Of a stretch of 37,511 nt of DNA, positions 7,692 to 15,684 are shown one piece after another. The stretch is from assembly GCA_043802125.1 (NCBI GenBank), contig JAZDLG010000058.1:1-37511 (forward strand), in the 5' to 3' direction. Both the position numbers and the translations under genes were made by a program. Source of the stretch: Phelpsiimicrobium sp043802125 (GTDB lineage: Bacteria > Omnitrophota > Gorgyraeia > Velamenicoccales > Velamenicoccaceae). Under the pieces are notes generated by a model. That model worked only from the letters and a program-made list of their open reading frames with translations, was not told the origin of the DNA and did no database searches. The stretch's first letter is position 1; each line of letters starts with the position of its first letter.

Positions 7692-8078
7692 TTAAGCCGG
7701 GCCGATGCGGTTTTTGACCAACTCTAAGATCTCTTCGGAGCGGCAGGGTTTAGCAACAATACAGCGGTTAGCAATGATCTCGCCTGTTTTCTCTTGCTCT
7801 GCTTTAGTCACAACGCTTGTCAAAAAGATAACAGGGATTTCCCTGGTCGCGGAGTTTTGAAGTAATTCCGCCGCTATATCTGAGCCGTCAATATCAGGCA
7901 GCATAAGGTCTAAGATAATAAGGCTGGGGATGTCTTTTTTGGCGATCTTGAGGCCTTCCGCGCCTGTATCAGCAACAACCACACCGTAGCCGCTTCTTCT
8001 CAAAAAACCTGACAAAGAATCCAGAATATCTTTTTCGTCGTCAACTATCAAAATACTTTTTCTTACTCCGGGGCACAT
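7692..8078 (-). CDS. Stand-alone response regulator receiver protein
   Basis: This single receiver domain of 128 residues has no output domain. The acidic pocket is Asp13-Asp14, the phosphorylated residue is Asp57 (LIILDLMLPDIDG), the switch Thr/Ser is in FLTSVV and the conserved lysine is in the AKP motif. I choose the ATG at 8078 rather than the one at 8090, because GAGGTG lies at proper distance upstream of it and overlaps the earlier ATG. It would relay phosphate from a histidine kinase to a partner protein; no cognate kinase is adjacent. It lies in the run of genes leading to rluB. Confidence 0.88.
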   Translation of the reverse strand: MCPGVRKSILIVDDEKDILDSLSGFLRRSGYGVVVADTGAEGLKIAKKDIPSLIILDLMLPDIDGSDIAAELLQNSATREIPVIFLTSVVTKAEQEKTGEIIANRCIVAKPCRSEEILELVKNRIGPA

Positions 8079-8137
8079 AATACACCTCATGTTATTCCCG
8101 CTTACGCGACACTCAAATTATAACACAATTAGGGATT

Positions 8138-8908
8138 TTAGGGTGCTTGTTTTTGGATCTCTTCTTTAACTTTTCTTATGCGCTCTTCCATGCGCGGATG
8201 GTCGCTTAAAATTTCAAATATCCTGCCCGAAGGGCCTTTTTCCTTATTTAAAAGTTCAAGTATCCGGACCAGGCTATGAGGGTCATATCCGGCGCGCAGT
8301 ATATATTTAACGGCTAATTTATCAGCCAAGAATTCGTCTTGGCGGCTGTACCCTTTAGATAATAAATTATATACCACGTCAGTAGCGCCTGATATCTCCT
8401 GGGCAAGCTGAGGATCATTCTTGTTGAACCCGGCCAAGGCCAAAGCCATCAAAAAATTATAACCCAGCGCGGACTGCATTTTTTTAACGGAGTGCCTGGC
8501 TGCTACGTGCCCTACCTCGTGAGCTAAAATGGCGGCCAGCCCCTGTTCATCTATCCTATCCAAAAGGCCTTTATAAATATATACATATCCGCCAGGAAGG
8601 GCAAAAGCGTTCAGATCGCGGCTATCTAATACCATAAAGTGATAGACAATATCTCTCCTATCTGAAACCTGGGCTATTCTCTGGCCTATCTTATTTACGA
8701 GAAGCTGTTTTGCGGCGTCATTAAGCGGCGAGATCTCGTTTTTTATAATATTATCCGATATGCCGCGGCCTATTTGCACTTCTTGCATACTATCAATAAA
8801 AATAAGCTCTTTCTTTTGCGTCGCAGGATTATAGGCCGTAGCGCAACCCGTAAGCACCATGATCAGCAAGAAACAGAACAGGGTTTTGGCTTTTAAAGGG
8901 ATATTCAC
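8138..8908 (-). CDS. M48-family zinc metalloprotease lipoprotein
   Basis: This 256-residue protein has a lipoprotein signal peptide with lipobox LTGC (lipidated Cys22). It is therefore anchored in a membrane on the periplasmic side. The zinc site is the HEVGH motif (His130, Glu131, His134) with a third ligand region GYSRQDEFLADKLAV downstream. Architecture corresponds to the BepA/LoiP type M48 peptidases that survey outer-membrane proteins, but without the TPR repeats of BepA, so it is closer to LoiP/YggG. Its start overlaps the stop of the thioesterase gene by four bases. Role in envelope quality control is inferred from the family. Confidence 0.88.
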   Translation of the reverse strand: MNIPLKAKTLFCFLLIMVLTGCATAYNPATQKKELIFIDSMQEVQIGRGISDNIIKNEISPLNDAAKQLLVNKIGQRIAQVSDRRDIVYHFMVLDSRDLNAFALPGGYVYIYKGLLDRIDEQGLAAILAHEVGHVAARHSVKKMQSALGYNFLMALALAGFNKNDPQLAQEISGATDVVYNLLSKGYSRQDEFLADKLAVKYILRAGYDPHSLVRILELLNKEKGPSGRIFEILSDHPRMEERIRKVKEEIQKQAP

Positions 8909-9306
8909 GTCAGGAGGTCTCTTATCTTTTCGGGTATCTTGCGGGGCTTGACATCCTTATCAATGAGGACATGCGTAGTATAGCCTTCGGCCAGAAGGAG
9001 GCCGTCTTTTTTGCGCAGAACCTTATAGTTAAACTTTAAGCTTGAGTTTACGACATCGCTGGGCCACGTATGAATAATGATAATATCGGCATAACGCGCG
9101 GGCGCTTTATAAACACAATTTGACTCAACGACCGCCATAAACAACCCTTCTTTCTCAACATCGCGATAATCCAAGCCCTGCGCGAGAAGATATTCCGTGC
9201 GGCCTACTTCAAACCATACTAAATAATCAGCGTAATAGACAATGCCCATCTTATCCGTTTCGGCGTACCTGACCTTTATTTCGGTTGTATGGACTTTAGG
9301 AGCCAT
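8905..9306 (-). CDS. Acyl-CoA thioesterase, YbgC/4-hydroxybenzoyl-CoA family
   Basis: This single hotdog-fold protein has 133 residues. The motif VRYAETDKMGIVYYADYLVWFE near the N-terminus contains the catalytic Asp18 typical of 4HBT/YbgC thioesterases. The usual length is about 130 residues. It hydrolyses an acyl-CoA or acyl-ACP thioester; in many bacteria the homologue lies with the Tol-Pal genes, but here it is between rlmN and an M48 lipoprotein. It overlaps rlmN by 11 bases and the peptidase gene by four. It is 17 kb from the polyketide locus, so I do not link it to product release. Confidence 0.87.
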   Translation of the reverse strand: MAPKVHTTEIKVRYAETDKMGIVYYADYLVWFEVGRTEYLLAQGLDYRDVEKEGLFMAVVESNCVYKAPARYADIIIIHTWPSDVVNSSLKFNYKVLRKKDGLLLAEGYTTHVLIDKDVKPRKIPEKIRDLLT

Positions 9307-10345
9307 CGTATTTCCTCGCCTTCAGCATCTTGTACTTAAGCTGGCCGCAGGCAGCCGCAATATCCGCGCCCCGCGGCATCCGGACCGTCGCTTCAATGCC
9401 GTTTTTTGCTAAATAACTCTTAAAAAATAAGACCTCAAGCTTGCTCGGCGCCTGAAACCCTACCCTGGAAATAACGGGATTATATGGGATGATATTGACC
9501 TTGGCATTTAACCCGCGCATAAGCTTTATCAAACTCTGAGCATCCTCAACGCCGGTATTGTACCCTCCGAGAAGAACATATTCAAACGTGACTTTTCTTT
9601 TTGTGGCATCGTAATATTTACGGATAGCTTCAAATAAGGCCTTTAGCGGGAACCTCCTGTTAATGGGGAGGATCTCGCTGCGCTTCTCGTCGGTAGCGGC
9701 GTGCAGAGAAACAGAAAGTTCAACCTGCAGGCCTTCCTTGCTCAAACGCTCTATTCCCGGGGCGAACCCCGCGGTTGATATGGTCATCTTCCTCGCGCCC
9801 AGGCGAATGCCTAATTCAGAGTTCATGATCCTGATGGCGCGCATGACATTATCGTAATTATCCAGCGGCTCGCCTATGCCCATAAATACAACGTTTGTAA
9901 TGGGGCTTGAAACGTTTTTCCGAATAGTGATAAACTCGGAGACAATCTCAGACGTTGATAGGTCCCTCTTAAAACCAAGAAGGCCGCTTGCGCAAAACGC
10001 GCAGGAAAACTTGCATCCCACCTGAGCCGATAGGCATACCGTGACGCGAGACTTAAAAGGTATGGACACACCCTCAATAAGGGCGTCGTCTTTGAGCCTG
10101 AATAGGAATTTCTGCGTAAGATCACGCGAGGTCTCTATTTCCTCCAGTCCCAATTTTTCTATTTTGAATACTTCTTCTAGCCTTTCCTTGACGTCTTGAG
10201 GTACGTTGACCATCAAAGAAAAATCTTCAACGCCCTTCTTATAGAGCCAGCCGTAAACCTGCCGCGCCCGGTAAGACGGGAGGCCTAAACTTTTAAATTT
10301 TTCTTCCAATTCTTTCAGCGTGTAATTCCTTATGTCTTCAACCAT
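9296..10345 (-). CDS. rlmN: Dual-specificity 23S rRNA/tRNA methyltransferase RlmN
   Basis: This 349-residue radical SAM enzyme methylates C2 of adenosine 2503 in 23S rRNA and A37 in tRNA. The iron-sulfur cluster cysteines are Cys111, Cys115 and Cys118 (CKFSCAFC), and the mechanistic C-terminal cysteine is Cys333 in AAACGQL. Other family marks are MGIGEPLDNYDNV, TISTAG and SLHAATDE. N-terminal residues 1-80 form the RNA-binding helical part. It overlaps the MOSC gene upstream by 16 bases and the thioesterase gene downstream. Length and motifs are standard and nothing is missing. Confidence 0.96.
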   Translation of the reverse strand: MVEDIRNYTLKELEEKFKSLGLPSYRARQVYGWLYKKGVEDFSLMVNVPQDVKERLEEVFKIEKLGLEEIETSRDLTQKFLFRLKDDALIEGVSIPFKSRVTVCLSAQVGCKFSCAFCASGLLGFKRDLSTSEIVSEFITIRKNVSSPITNVVFMGIGEPLDNYDNVMRAIRIMNSELGIRLGARKMTISTAGFAPGIERLSKEGLQVELSVSLHAATDEKRSEILPINRRFPLKALFEAIRKYYDATKRKVTFEYVLLGGYNTGVEDAQSLIKLMRGLNAKVNIIPYNPVISRVGFQAPSKLEVLFFKSYLAKNGIEATVRMPRGADIAAACGQLKYKMLKARKYDGS

Positions 10346-10812
10346 GGGAATAATACTTTCTGCCTTGAGAGCGTTATGTTGTCGTGCAGGTTAACAGTGC
10401 CTCCGTTTTCAACCGAAGCAAAAACACCCTGCTTGGGCATGATGCAGCGGCCTACATGTTGCATAATATGGCAGCCGCTCACGCACTCCTTGCCTATTTG
10501 CGTTACTTTTAAAACAACACTTTCACCGACCTGTAGACTGGCGCCTATTTTAAGTTTTGAGAGGTCAATGCCTTCTGTTGTTATATTCTCTGCGAAAATG
10601 CCGGGCCTGAAATCTATGTCGCGCGAAGCTGAACCCGCCATTTCAACCTTTTCTATCTCTTCAATGGAAAGAAGGCTGACTTGCCGGCCGCCCCCTGCGG
10701 CATGCACGTCGCCCTCAATACCGTAGCCTTCTTTGAATACAGCGGACTTCACCATATCCTTAGGTTTGCCCTTTTCTTTCCCGATATTGATCGAAAAAAC
10801 TTTCCCGGTCAT
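10330..10812 (-). CDS. MOSC-domain protein
   Basis: This 160-residue protein consists of one MOSC (molybdenum cofactor sulfurase C-terminal) domain. Marks are GIEGDVHAAGG near residue 35, RQVSLLS, FAENITTEGI and the late CHIMQHVGRC-MPKQGVFA stretch with conserved cysteines. MOSC proteins handle molybdenum cofactor or its sulfur; in many bacteria they are found with moaB or moaC genes, and moaC, moaA and moeA lie just upstream here, beyond a 420-base gap. I place the start at the ATG at 10812; the ATG at 10842 would add ten poorly conserved residues. The ribosome-binding sequence is weak for both. Confidence 0.85.
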   Translation of the reverse strand: MTGKVFSINIGKEKGKPKDMVKSAVFKEGYGIEGDVHAAGGGRQVSLLSIEEIEKVEMAGSASRDIDFRPGIFAENITTEGIDLSKLKIGASLQVGESVVLKVTQIGKECVSGCHIMQHVGRCIMPKQGVFASVENGGTVNLHDNITLSRQKVLFPWLKT

Positions 10813-10859
10813 TTTTTTAATTTGGAATATATTTCGTAGCACGTATCCCTGCCGCAGAC

Positions 10860-10979
10860 GAAATTTTTTGCCGTTGGCTACGGTTTACGTCTCTGGTGTT
10901 GCGCTCCATAAAAACGTGTCGCTACACCATCGCCGTAATCCCTTGCCAACCGGCGTTAAATCAGATGCCAAAAAATTTC
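10860..10979. other. Long nested fold-back element, candidate structured RNA or MITE-like repeat
   Basis: The gap from 10813 to 11233 holds no convincing gene. Its first part is one long imperfect inverted repeat. GAAATTTTTTG (10860-10870) is the perfect complement of CAAAAAATTTC (10969-10979). Inside it, GCCGTTGGC pairs with GCCAACCGGC (one bulge), and TACGG (10879-10883) pairs with CCGTA (10933-10937). The central hairpin is GGTGT-T-GCG with CGC-T-ACACC (10895-10928). Such nested pairing over 120 bases is beyond chance by inspection, but I did not fold it computationally. It matches no RNA family I can recall, including the molybdenum cofactor riboswitch. Confidence 0.5.
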
Positions 10980-10982
10980 TAA

Positions 10983-11041
10983 TTGTCTGCGTTGAGGGAT
11001 ACGTACTGCTCATAGAACCTATTATCTCTCAAAGCAGACAA
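10983..11041. repeat. Hairpin with 13-pair imperfect stem
   Basis: TTGTCTGC (10983-10990) then TTGAG pair with CTCAA then GCAGACAA (11034-11041), with a single mismatch between the two halves of the stem and about 30 bases of loop. It lies immediately after the larger fold-back element in the gap between moaC and the MOSC gene. Confidence 0.5.
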
Positions 11042-11107
11042 ATCCAGGCAAAAGGTATGGTTTGGTTTGGATTGTCGCGGGGCGTTTGCAGGCCGAGCGG
11101 GCACGGT

Positions 11108-11177
11108 GTCCCGACGAATAGTCGGGACGAGCGAGGCCGAAAGCCGAGCTTGTATCACCCGCTGGGGTGAGACAAGC
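11108..11177. repeat. Two GC-rich hairpins in the moaC-MOSC gap
   Basis: The first hairpin is GTCCCGAC (11108-11115), five-base loop, GTCGGGAC (11121-11128), the same palindrome as at 1417-1434. The second is GCTTGT-A-TCACCC, loop GCTG, GGGTGA-G-ACAAGC (11148-11177), twelve pairs with one mismatch. With the fold-back at 10860-11041 they make this whole gap strongly structured. Confidence 0.5.
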
Positions 11178-11233
11178 GTCCCTGTGCATGGCAACCCCAG
11201 AGCCGATAAACGAACATGTGCGTTGCGAAAGAA

Positions 11234-11674
11234 CTATGGAGCGACGTAGTCGCCGCTTTTGCCGCCGGTCTTCTTTAACAACTTCAAATCCGTGATGACG
11301 ATATCTTTGCTTTCAGCTTTTGCCATATCGTAGATAGTCAAGGCCGCTACAGAAGCAGCTAACAGCGCCTCCATCTCAACACCCGTGGCATAACTAGCTT
11401 TTGCTTTCGCCGTGATCGTCACAGCTAGTCTTCCGAATTTAAAATCAATACCGACATAGGCTAGAGAAAGTGGGTGGCACAACGGTATAATAGCTGCCGT
11501 ATTCTTTGCCGCTAAAATACCCGCTGTTTGAGCCGCAGCCAAACAATCACCTTTCGGCAGAGAGCCGTTTTTTATCTTTTTTATAATCTCAAAAGAACAA
11601 ACAACCTTCACCGATGCAACCGCTACGCGCTTTGTAAACTTTTTATCTGAAATATCTATCATCTTTATCGCCAT
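11234..11674 (-). CDS. moaC: Cyclic pyranopterin monophosphate synthase MoaC
   Basis: This 146-residue enzyme acts after MoaA in molybdopterin synthesis, converting the 3',8-cyclo-GTP product to cyclic pyranopterin monophosphate. Family marks are MIDISDKKFTKRVAVA at the N-terminus, AAKNTAAIIPLCHPL in the middle and GVEMEALLAASVAALTIYDM near the C-terminus. The start at 11674 is fixed by GGAGG seven bases upstream. A longer reading frame up to 11740 only translates a palindromic repeat and is rejected. It is the last of the moeA-moaA-moaC run. No molybdenum or tungsten enzyme is encoded in the window. Confidence 0.95.
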   Translation of the reverse strand: MAIKMIDISDKKFTKRVAVASVKVVCSFEIIKKIKNGSLPKGDCLAAAQTAGILAAKNTAAIIPLCHPLSLAYVGIDFKFGRLAVTITAKAKASYATGVEMEALLAASVAALTIYDMAKAESKDIVITDLKLLKKTGGKSGDYVAP

Positions 11675-11685
11675 CTTCCATCCTC

Positions 11686-11701
11686 CCTGCCTACCGGCAG
11701 G
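11686..11701. repeat. Small GC palindrome between moaA and moaC
   Basis: CCTGCC-TACC-GGCAGG, followed by a further CAGG. It belongs to the same family as the palindrome inside the aldolase/SCP2 gene at 36775-36793. In the moaC upstream frame it would read LPAGRQG, a peptide signature of a dispersed palindrome I have seen in genomes of uncultivated bacteria. Confidence 0.6.
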
Positions 11702-11714
11702 CAGGTGTCTTCTG

Positions 11715-12671
11715 TCATCCCCCGATACTTGACATCTCAAAAGCGCGGCTGCACTGGGCTTTGTTAAATATCTTTTTATCAGCTATCGCGCCTTCTATCA
11801 GCCTTGCCAGCGTCGCGCCGTCAGATGCCCTTAAGGGCTCTTTTAAGTCCGCGCAATGATCCGAATGAAGGCATGGATAGAGTTTGCCGTCAGCGGTGAG
11901 GCGCAGCCTGTTGCACGCGCCGCAGAAAAAGTCAGTTACAGAACTGATAAAACCGATACGGCCTGACTCGTGCCTGGTCTTAAAATACTGCGCCGGGCCG
12001 CAAAAAGGATCGCTGCCCAAAGATTCTAATCGCCCATAGGCATCTGAAATAATTTTTTTCACGGCTGACGAAGGAAAAAATATCTGTTTTAGAGAATCGC
12101 ACCTGCCGTGCGTCGGAAAAAACTCTATAAAGCGCACGTCTAAGCTGTATTTTGATCCAAATTCCACAAAATCAAGTATCTCATCGTCATTAAAACCCTT
12201 CATGACGATACAATTAAGCTTGACATGCCTAAAACCTGAATGAGCCGCTTTTACCACAGCCTCTTTCACTTTAAAAAATACGTCTTTTCCAGTAAGGCGC
12301 TTAAATCTGTCTCTCTTTAAAGTATCAAGGCTGATATTGATCTTACTAACTCCACCTTCTTTTAAACCGCCTAACGCCCGCGAAAGCCCATAGCCGTTCG
12401 TGGTCAAAGATAAAAATTCCAAACCCGGTATAGCCGAAAGCCTCTTGGCAAAAGAGGCTACCTGCGGGCGCTGCAGGGGTTCTCCCCCTGTAAGCCTAAC
12501 GTGTCTTATGCCGCAGGCGACAAGACGGCTTGCCAGCGCAAAGGCCTCGTCAAAGCTTAAATAATCCGTGTCTTTTAAAAAATGCCGGCGAAGCGCGGGC
12601 TGGCAGTAAAAACAGTTAAAATTACATTGGTCCGTAATTGAAAGCCTTAAATACGTATAGGAATGATCCAT
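11715..12671 (-). CDS. moaA: GTP 3',8-cyclase MoaA
   Basis: This 318-residue radical SAM enzyme catalyses the first step of molybdopterin synthesis from GTP. The SAM cluster is Cys16, Cys20 and Cys23 (CNFNCFYC). The second, substrate-binding cluster is Cys250, Cys253 and Cys267 (CGACNRLRLTADGKLYPC). The protein ends in the double glycine GG that is needed for activity. TGGEPL and SLDTL are further core motifs. The gene follows moeA with a two-base gap. The enzyme's oxygen-sensitive clusters agree with an anaerobic lifestyle but MoaA also occurs in aerobes. Confidence 0.96.
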   Translation of the reverse strand: MDHSYTYLRLSITDQCNFNCFYCQPALRRHFLKDTDYLSFDEAFALASRLVACGIRHVRLTGGEPLQRPQVASFAKRLSAIPGLEFLSLTTNGYGLSRALGGLKEGGVSKINISLDTLKRDRFKRLTGKDVFFKVKEAVVKAAHSGFRHVKLNCIVMKGFNDDEILDFVEFGSKYSLDVRFIEFFPTHGRCDSLKQIFFPSSAVKKIISDAYGRLESLGSDPFCGPAQYFKTRHESGRIGFISSVTDFFCGACNRLRLTADGKLYPCLHSDHCADLKEPLRASDGATLARLIEGAIADKKIFNKAQCSRAFEMSSIGG

Positions 12672-12673
12672 AT

Positions 12674-13870
12674 CTACAGCCTTAAAAAATCCACTTGCGA
12701 ACCGCTGGGAGCCATTTTTCCTTTATCAAGCATAAAAAACGCGTCAGCTAGTGCTACTGCGCGAATATCCGCGCTGCCGTTATAATGAATAGGTTTAAGA
12801 AGAGTCCGGCCTTTTTTTATCTCCACAGCCGCGGGAAAAAGGCTGTATCTATCGCTTTTATTATACACGCCTTTCTGCAAAATGCCTTTTTCTAAAAAAT
12901 TGCCGCATCGATGCCCCGACATCTTGCTTATGGCAGGAGCGACAAACAATAAAAATGATACAAAGCTTGAGACAGGATTCCCCGGAAGGCCGAAGACGAG
13001 ACACTTACCTTTGACGGCGAAAAGAAACGGCTTGCCGGGACGCAGGGCCACCTTATGAAACTTTACACTCGCCCCTGACATTCTTAACGCGGATGGCACA
13101 ATATCAAGATCTCCTACGGATACGGCGCCGGTGATAATAAAGACATCTTCTTTAAGGCCTTCCTTTATTTTCCTAAGAAGCCCGCGAGGCTCATCTTGGG
13201 CTCGCCCAAGATAACGCGGCGCTATATTCAACCGGCGCAAGGCAACAGTTAGCATAGAAGCTGATGTATTCCAGACCTGCCCTGATCTTTTGGGCATGCC
13301 CGGCTCAACGACTTCATTGCCAGTTGAAAGGAACGCTACCCTGGGAGGCTTAAAAACTAAAACTTTATTTTTACCCTGCGACGCAAGTAACCCGATACGC
13401 GCGGTATTTAAAACAGAACCTTTTTTTAATAGCAGGCTGCCCTTTTTAAAATCCAGGCCTTTAAAAGATATATTTTCGCCGCTCTTTATTTTTTTTAATA
13501 TTTTAACACGGGAATCCGTCAAAGGACGCGCGTCTTCTTTCATGACGACACTGTCCGCTTCAGGAGGCACCATAGCTCCGGTCGCTATCTTTATACACTC
13601 ACTTCTTTTAAGGCGTATTTTGGGTAAAACGCCGGCCGGAACAAAACCTATAACCTTTAAAACAGCTCCCGCATGAGAAATGTCACAGCTCTTGAGGGCG
13701 TAGCCATCCATAATAGACCTGTTGAAATCAGGGCAATCACAAACAGCCCGCAGGTCTTGGGCCAAAACTTTTTCAAAAGCGTCCTTGAGACAAACGCTCA
13801 TTCCCGCGCGCGCGGGCGCGCGTCTAGCGTATTTCAATACGATGGATCGCGCCTGATCTAACTTGATCAT
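12674..13870 (-). CDS. moeA: Molybdopterin molybdenumtransferase MoeA
   Basis: This 398-residue protein inserts molybdate (or tungstate) into adenylated molybdopterin. Visible marks are SIMDGYALKS (substrate loop with Asp), GDIVP-like VSVGDLDIVPSAL, RPGKPFLFA and the strong GLPGNPVSSFVSF motif. Length is normal for a single MoeA without a fused PBP domain. It lies 13 bases after the hydrogenase maturation protease gene, so molybdopterin genes appear to be the tail of the hydrogenase transcript. A GC palindrome (CCCGCGCGCGCGGG at 13803-13816) lies inside the 5' coding region and is translated as part of an Arg/Ala-rich stretch. Confidence 0.95.
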   Translation of the reverse strand: MIKLDQARSIVLKYARRAPARAGMSVCLKDAFEKVLAQDLRAVCDCPDFNRSIMDGYALKSCDISHAGAVLKVIGFVPAGVLPKIRLKRSECIKIATGAMVPPEADSVVMKEDARPLTDSRVKILKKIKSGENISFKGLDFKKGSLLLKKGSVLNTARIGLLASQGKNKVLVFKPPRVAFLSTGNEVVEPGMPKRSGQVWNTSASMLTVALRRLNIAPRYLGRAQDEPRGLLRKIKEGLKEDVFIITGAVSVGDLDIVPSALRMSGASVKFHKVALRPGKPFLFAVKGKCLVFGLPGNPVSSFVSFLLFVAPAISKMSGHRCGNFLEKGILQKGVYNKSDRYSLFPAAVEIKKGRTLLKPIHYNGSADIRAVALADAFFMLDKGKMAPSGSQVDFLRL

Positions 13871-13883
13871 ATTAGGTTTCCAA

Positions 13884-14360
13884 CTACTTTAAGCCCCAGG
13901 TTCCCAAAAAGCTTCGGATCTCTTCGGCGATACGGCTCTTGGATCTTTCCAGTTCCCCTGTCATTTCAAGGCCGTAAGAGGTATCTTTGACCTGGACGCC
14001 TGCGATATGCACATCACTGGAGACGTTTAGCATACTGCACAAGCCCAAAAGGTCGGAAAGCGATAATTCGTGGGAAGAAAATTTATTCTCTTTAATCCGG
14101 CAAGAGGCTTCGTTAAGCCTGAATATCTTCAGGCTCGCCGGTTCTAAACCGGCATCCATAGCGTCTATTAAAAGACATTTTTTGAAATCTGTTATGTAAT
14201 TGATGAGGCCGAAACTGGCAATCCCGAAATTCAGGAATTTGGCGCCTTTTTGTTTCAGCTGATCTTCAAGGATGGATAGTATATGTATGCCGATACCGTC
14301 GTCACGGCGCAGGGTATTGCCCAAACCGATAATCGCGATATCGTTAGACGAATTTGACAT
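13884..14360 (-). CDS. Hydrogenase maturation protease (HyaD/HybD/HycI family)
   Basis: This 158-residue endopeptidase removes the C-terminal tail of the hydrogenase large subunit after nickel insertion. The N-terminal motif IIGLGNTLRRDDGIG contains Asp20/Asp21, followed by LIDAMDAG (Asp66/Asp69) and SSHELS (His97). These correspond to the nickel-sensing acidic and His residues of HybD. I use the ATG at 14360, which overlaps the end of the large subunit gene by 17 bases; the frame extension to 14417 is spurious. Its presence matches the uncleaved seven-residue tail on the large subunit encoded just upstream. Confidence 0.9.
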   Translation of the reverse strand: MSNSSNDIAIIGLGNTLRRDDGIGIHILSILEDQLKQKGAKFLNFGIASFGLINYITDFKKCLLIDAMDAGLEPASLKIFRLNEASCRIKENKFSSHELSLSDLLGLCSMLNVSSDVHIAGVQVKDTSYGLEMTGELERSKSRIAEEIRSFLGTWGLK

Positions 14361-15684
14361 CAAGCATATGAGTGGAGCAGGAAATGCACGGATCGTAGGC
14401 GCGCGCCAGCATCTCAAGCGTCAGGGTCATCTCTGCCTGGTCTTGGCTGGTTATGATCTCAGGCACTATTTTTCTCATATCCGCTTCTAGATTATTAATG
14501 TTCTGATTTGTCGGAATGATACAATTAGCGGCGGTCACAATGCCGTCCTCATTAACAGTATAATCGTGGAAAAGTATACCGCGCGGCACCTCAACTGCGC
14601 CTACGCCGCGGCCTGCCTTGGTTTTAATGGGCCACTTATCCATCTTAGGATAAGTCGTGACTAAGACCTTTTCCTTATTGATCCCGGCTTTTAACATCTT
14701 CTTTAAGATAATGATGCATTGCTCCAGGCAATATCCCCACTCTACTACCTGCGCCACCGTGTTCATAAATGTATTATAGCAAGGCCGCTTCAAACCCAGG
14801 TGCTCTGCGACTTGCCTTGACTTCTTGTCCAGCTTATCGCCGTTTAAGTTGAAACGGGCAAGTGCCCCTACCATGTATGGTTCGTTGTTGACGCTTACGA
14901 ACTTTGCCGAAGAATAATCGCGGACCTCTTCTTTGATGACAGAGAGATAATCCTGTGGGTCTACCAGGCTTTGGCCGTTGATATTTATCTTACCGTCGTA
15001 AAAGGCGTATTCTTCATCGCTGGATAAAGCAACATATTGCGCCTTTCTTTCAAAATTAGGTAGTTTGAGTTTCTTAAACAAAGCTACCGTCTCTTCAAAA
15101 TCATTGCGCGCCTCCAGCATCATCTGATAAAGCTTCTTTAAAAGCGTCGTATCAGGTATCTTGGTCAGTCCTCCGATGGCAAAAGAAATTGGATGGACAT
15201 GGCGCCCTGCTAATACTTCTCCGGCAAAATCAGAAAGCTTCTTCATCCTGAACGCCATATCTATGATCGGCTTATGCGTCTTTATAAGGGGCATAATGCT
15301 TTTTACCCCTAAAAGATCAGGCGCTACCAGCACATAGGCATGAAGCACGTGGCTGTCCATCACCTCACTATGCAGGAGAAGTTTACGCAGCATGACTGTG
15401 TCCTCGTGCGGCACAACGCCTATAGCGCGCTCCGAGGCTTTGATAGATGCCAGGCTGTGTCCGCAAGCGCATATCCCGCATATGCGGCTCGTCAAATGCT
15501 GGGCTTCGTAGACCAATCTTGAACGCAGCATTGTCTCAAAAAAACGGGCTGATTCTATTACTTTGAACTTGCACTCTTTTAGTTCACCGGCTTTTACATC
15601 TACGGTGATATCTCCGTGCCCCTCAACGCGGGTAAGATAATGGACGTTTATCTTAACGTCCTTATTTTTTGGGCTCTTCTCCAT
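14344..15684 (-). CDS. NiFe hydrogenase large (catalytic) subunit, group 3b-like
   Basis: This 446-residue subunit holds the nickel-iron active site. The N-terminal ligand motif is RICGICACGH (Cys69, Cys72, His76) and the C-terminal one is DPCISCSTH (Cys433, Cys436, His439). Seven residues, MLDVKFV, follow His439 and should be removed by the adjacent maturation protease. Together with the small, flavin/2Fe-2S and 4Fe-4S subunits upstream it forms a four-subunit cytosolic enzyme like the NADP-linked sulfhydrogenases of group 3b, exchanging electrons between H2 and NAD(P)H. Group assignment is by subunit composition and motif pattern. It overlaps the small-subunit gene by 23 bases. Confidence 0.94.
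   Translation of the reverse strand: MEKSPKNKDVKINVHYLTRVEGHGDITVDVKAGELKECKFKVIESARFFETMLRSRLVYEAQHLTSRICGICACGHSLASIKASERAIGVVPHEDTVMLRKLLLHSEVMDSHVLHAYVLVAPDLLGVKSIMPLIKTHKPIIDMAFRMKKLSDFAGEVLAGRHVHPISFAIGGLTKIPDTTLLKKLYQMMLEARNDFEETVALFKKLKLPNFERKAQYVALSSDEEYAFYDGKININGQSLVDPQDYLSVIKEEVRDYSSAKFVSVNNEPYMVGALARFNLNGDKLDKKSRQVAEHLGLKRPCYNTFMNTVAQVVEWGYCLEQCIIILKKMLKAGINKEKVLVTTYPKMDKWPIKTKAGRGVGAVEVPRGILFHDYTVNEDGIVTAANCIIPTNQNINNLEADMRKIVPEIITSQDQAEMTLTLEMLARAYDPCISCSTHMLDVKFV

Noticed and set aside
8905..9306. The YbgC-like thioesterase as releasing enzyme of the polyketide pathway
   Set aside because: It is 17 kb away inside an unrelated gene run, and its family has a general housekeeping role.
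10860..11177. Molybdenum cofactor riboswitch, RNase P RNA, tmRNA or SRP RNA in the moaC-MOSC gap
   Set aside because: None of the conserved sequence blocks I know for these RNAs is present.
10733..11249. Open frames on both strands in the moaC-MOSC gap
   Set aside because: They translate nested inverted repeats, show no family motif and conflict with each other.
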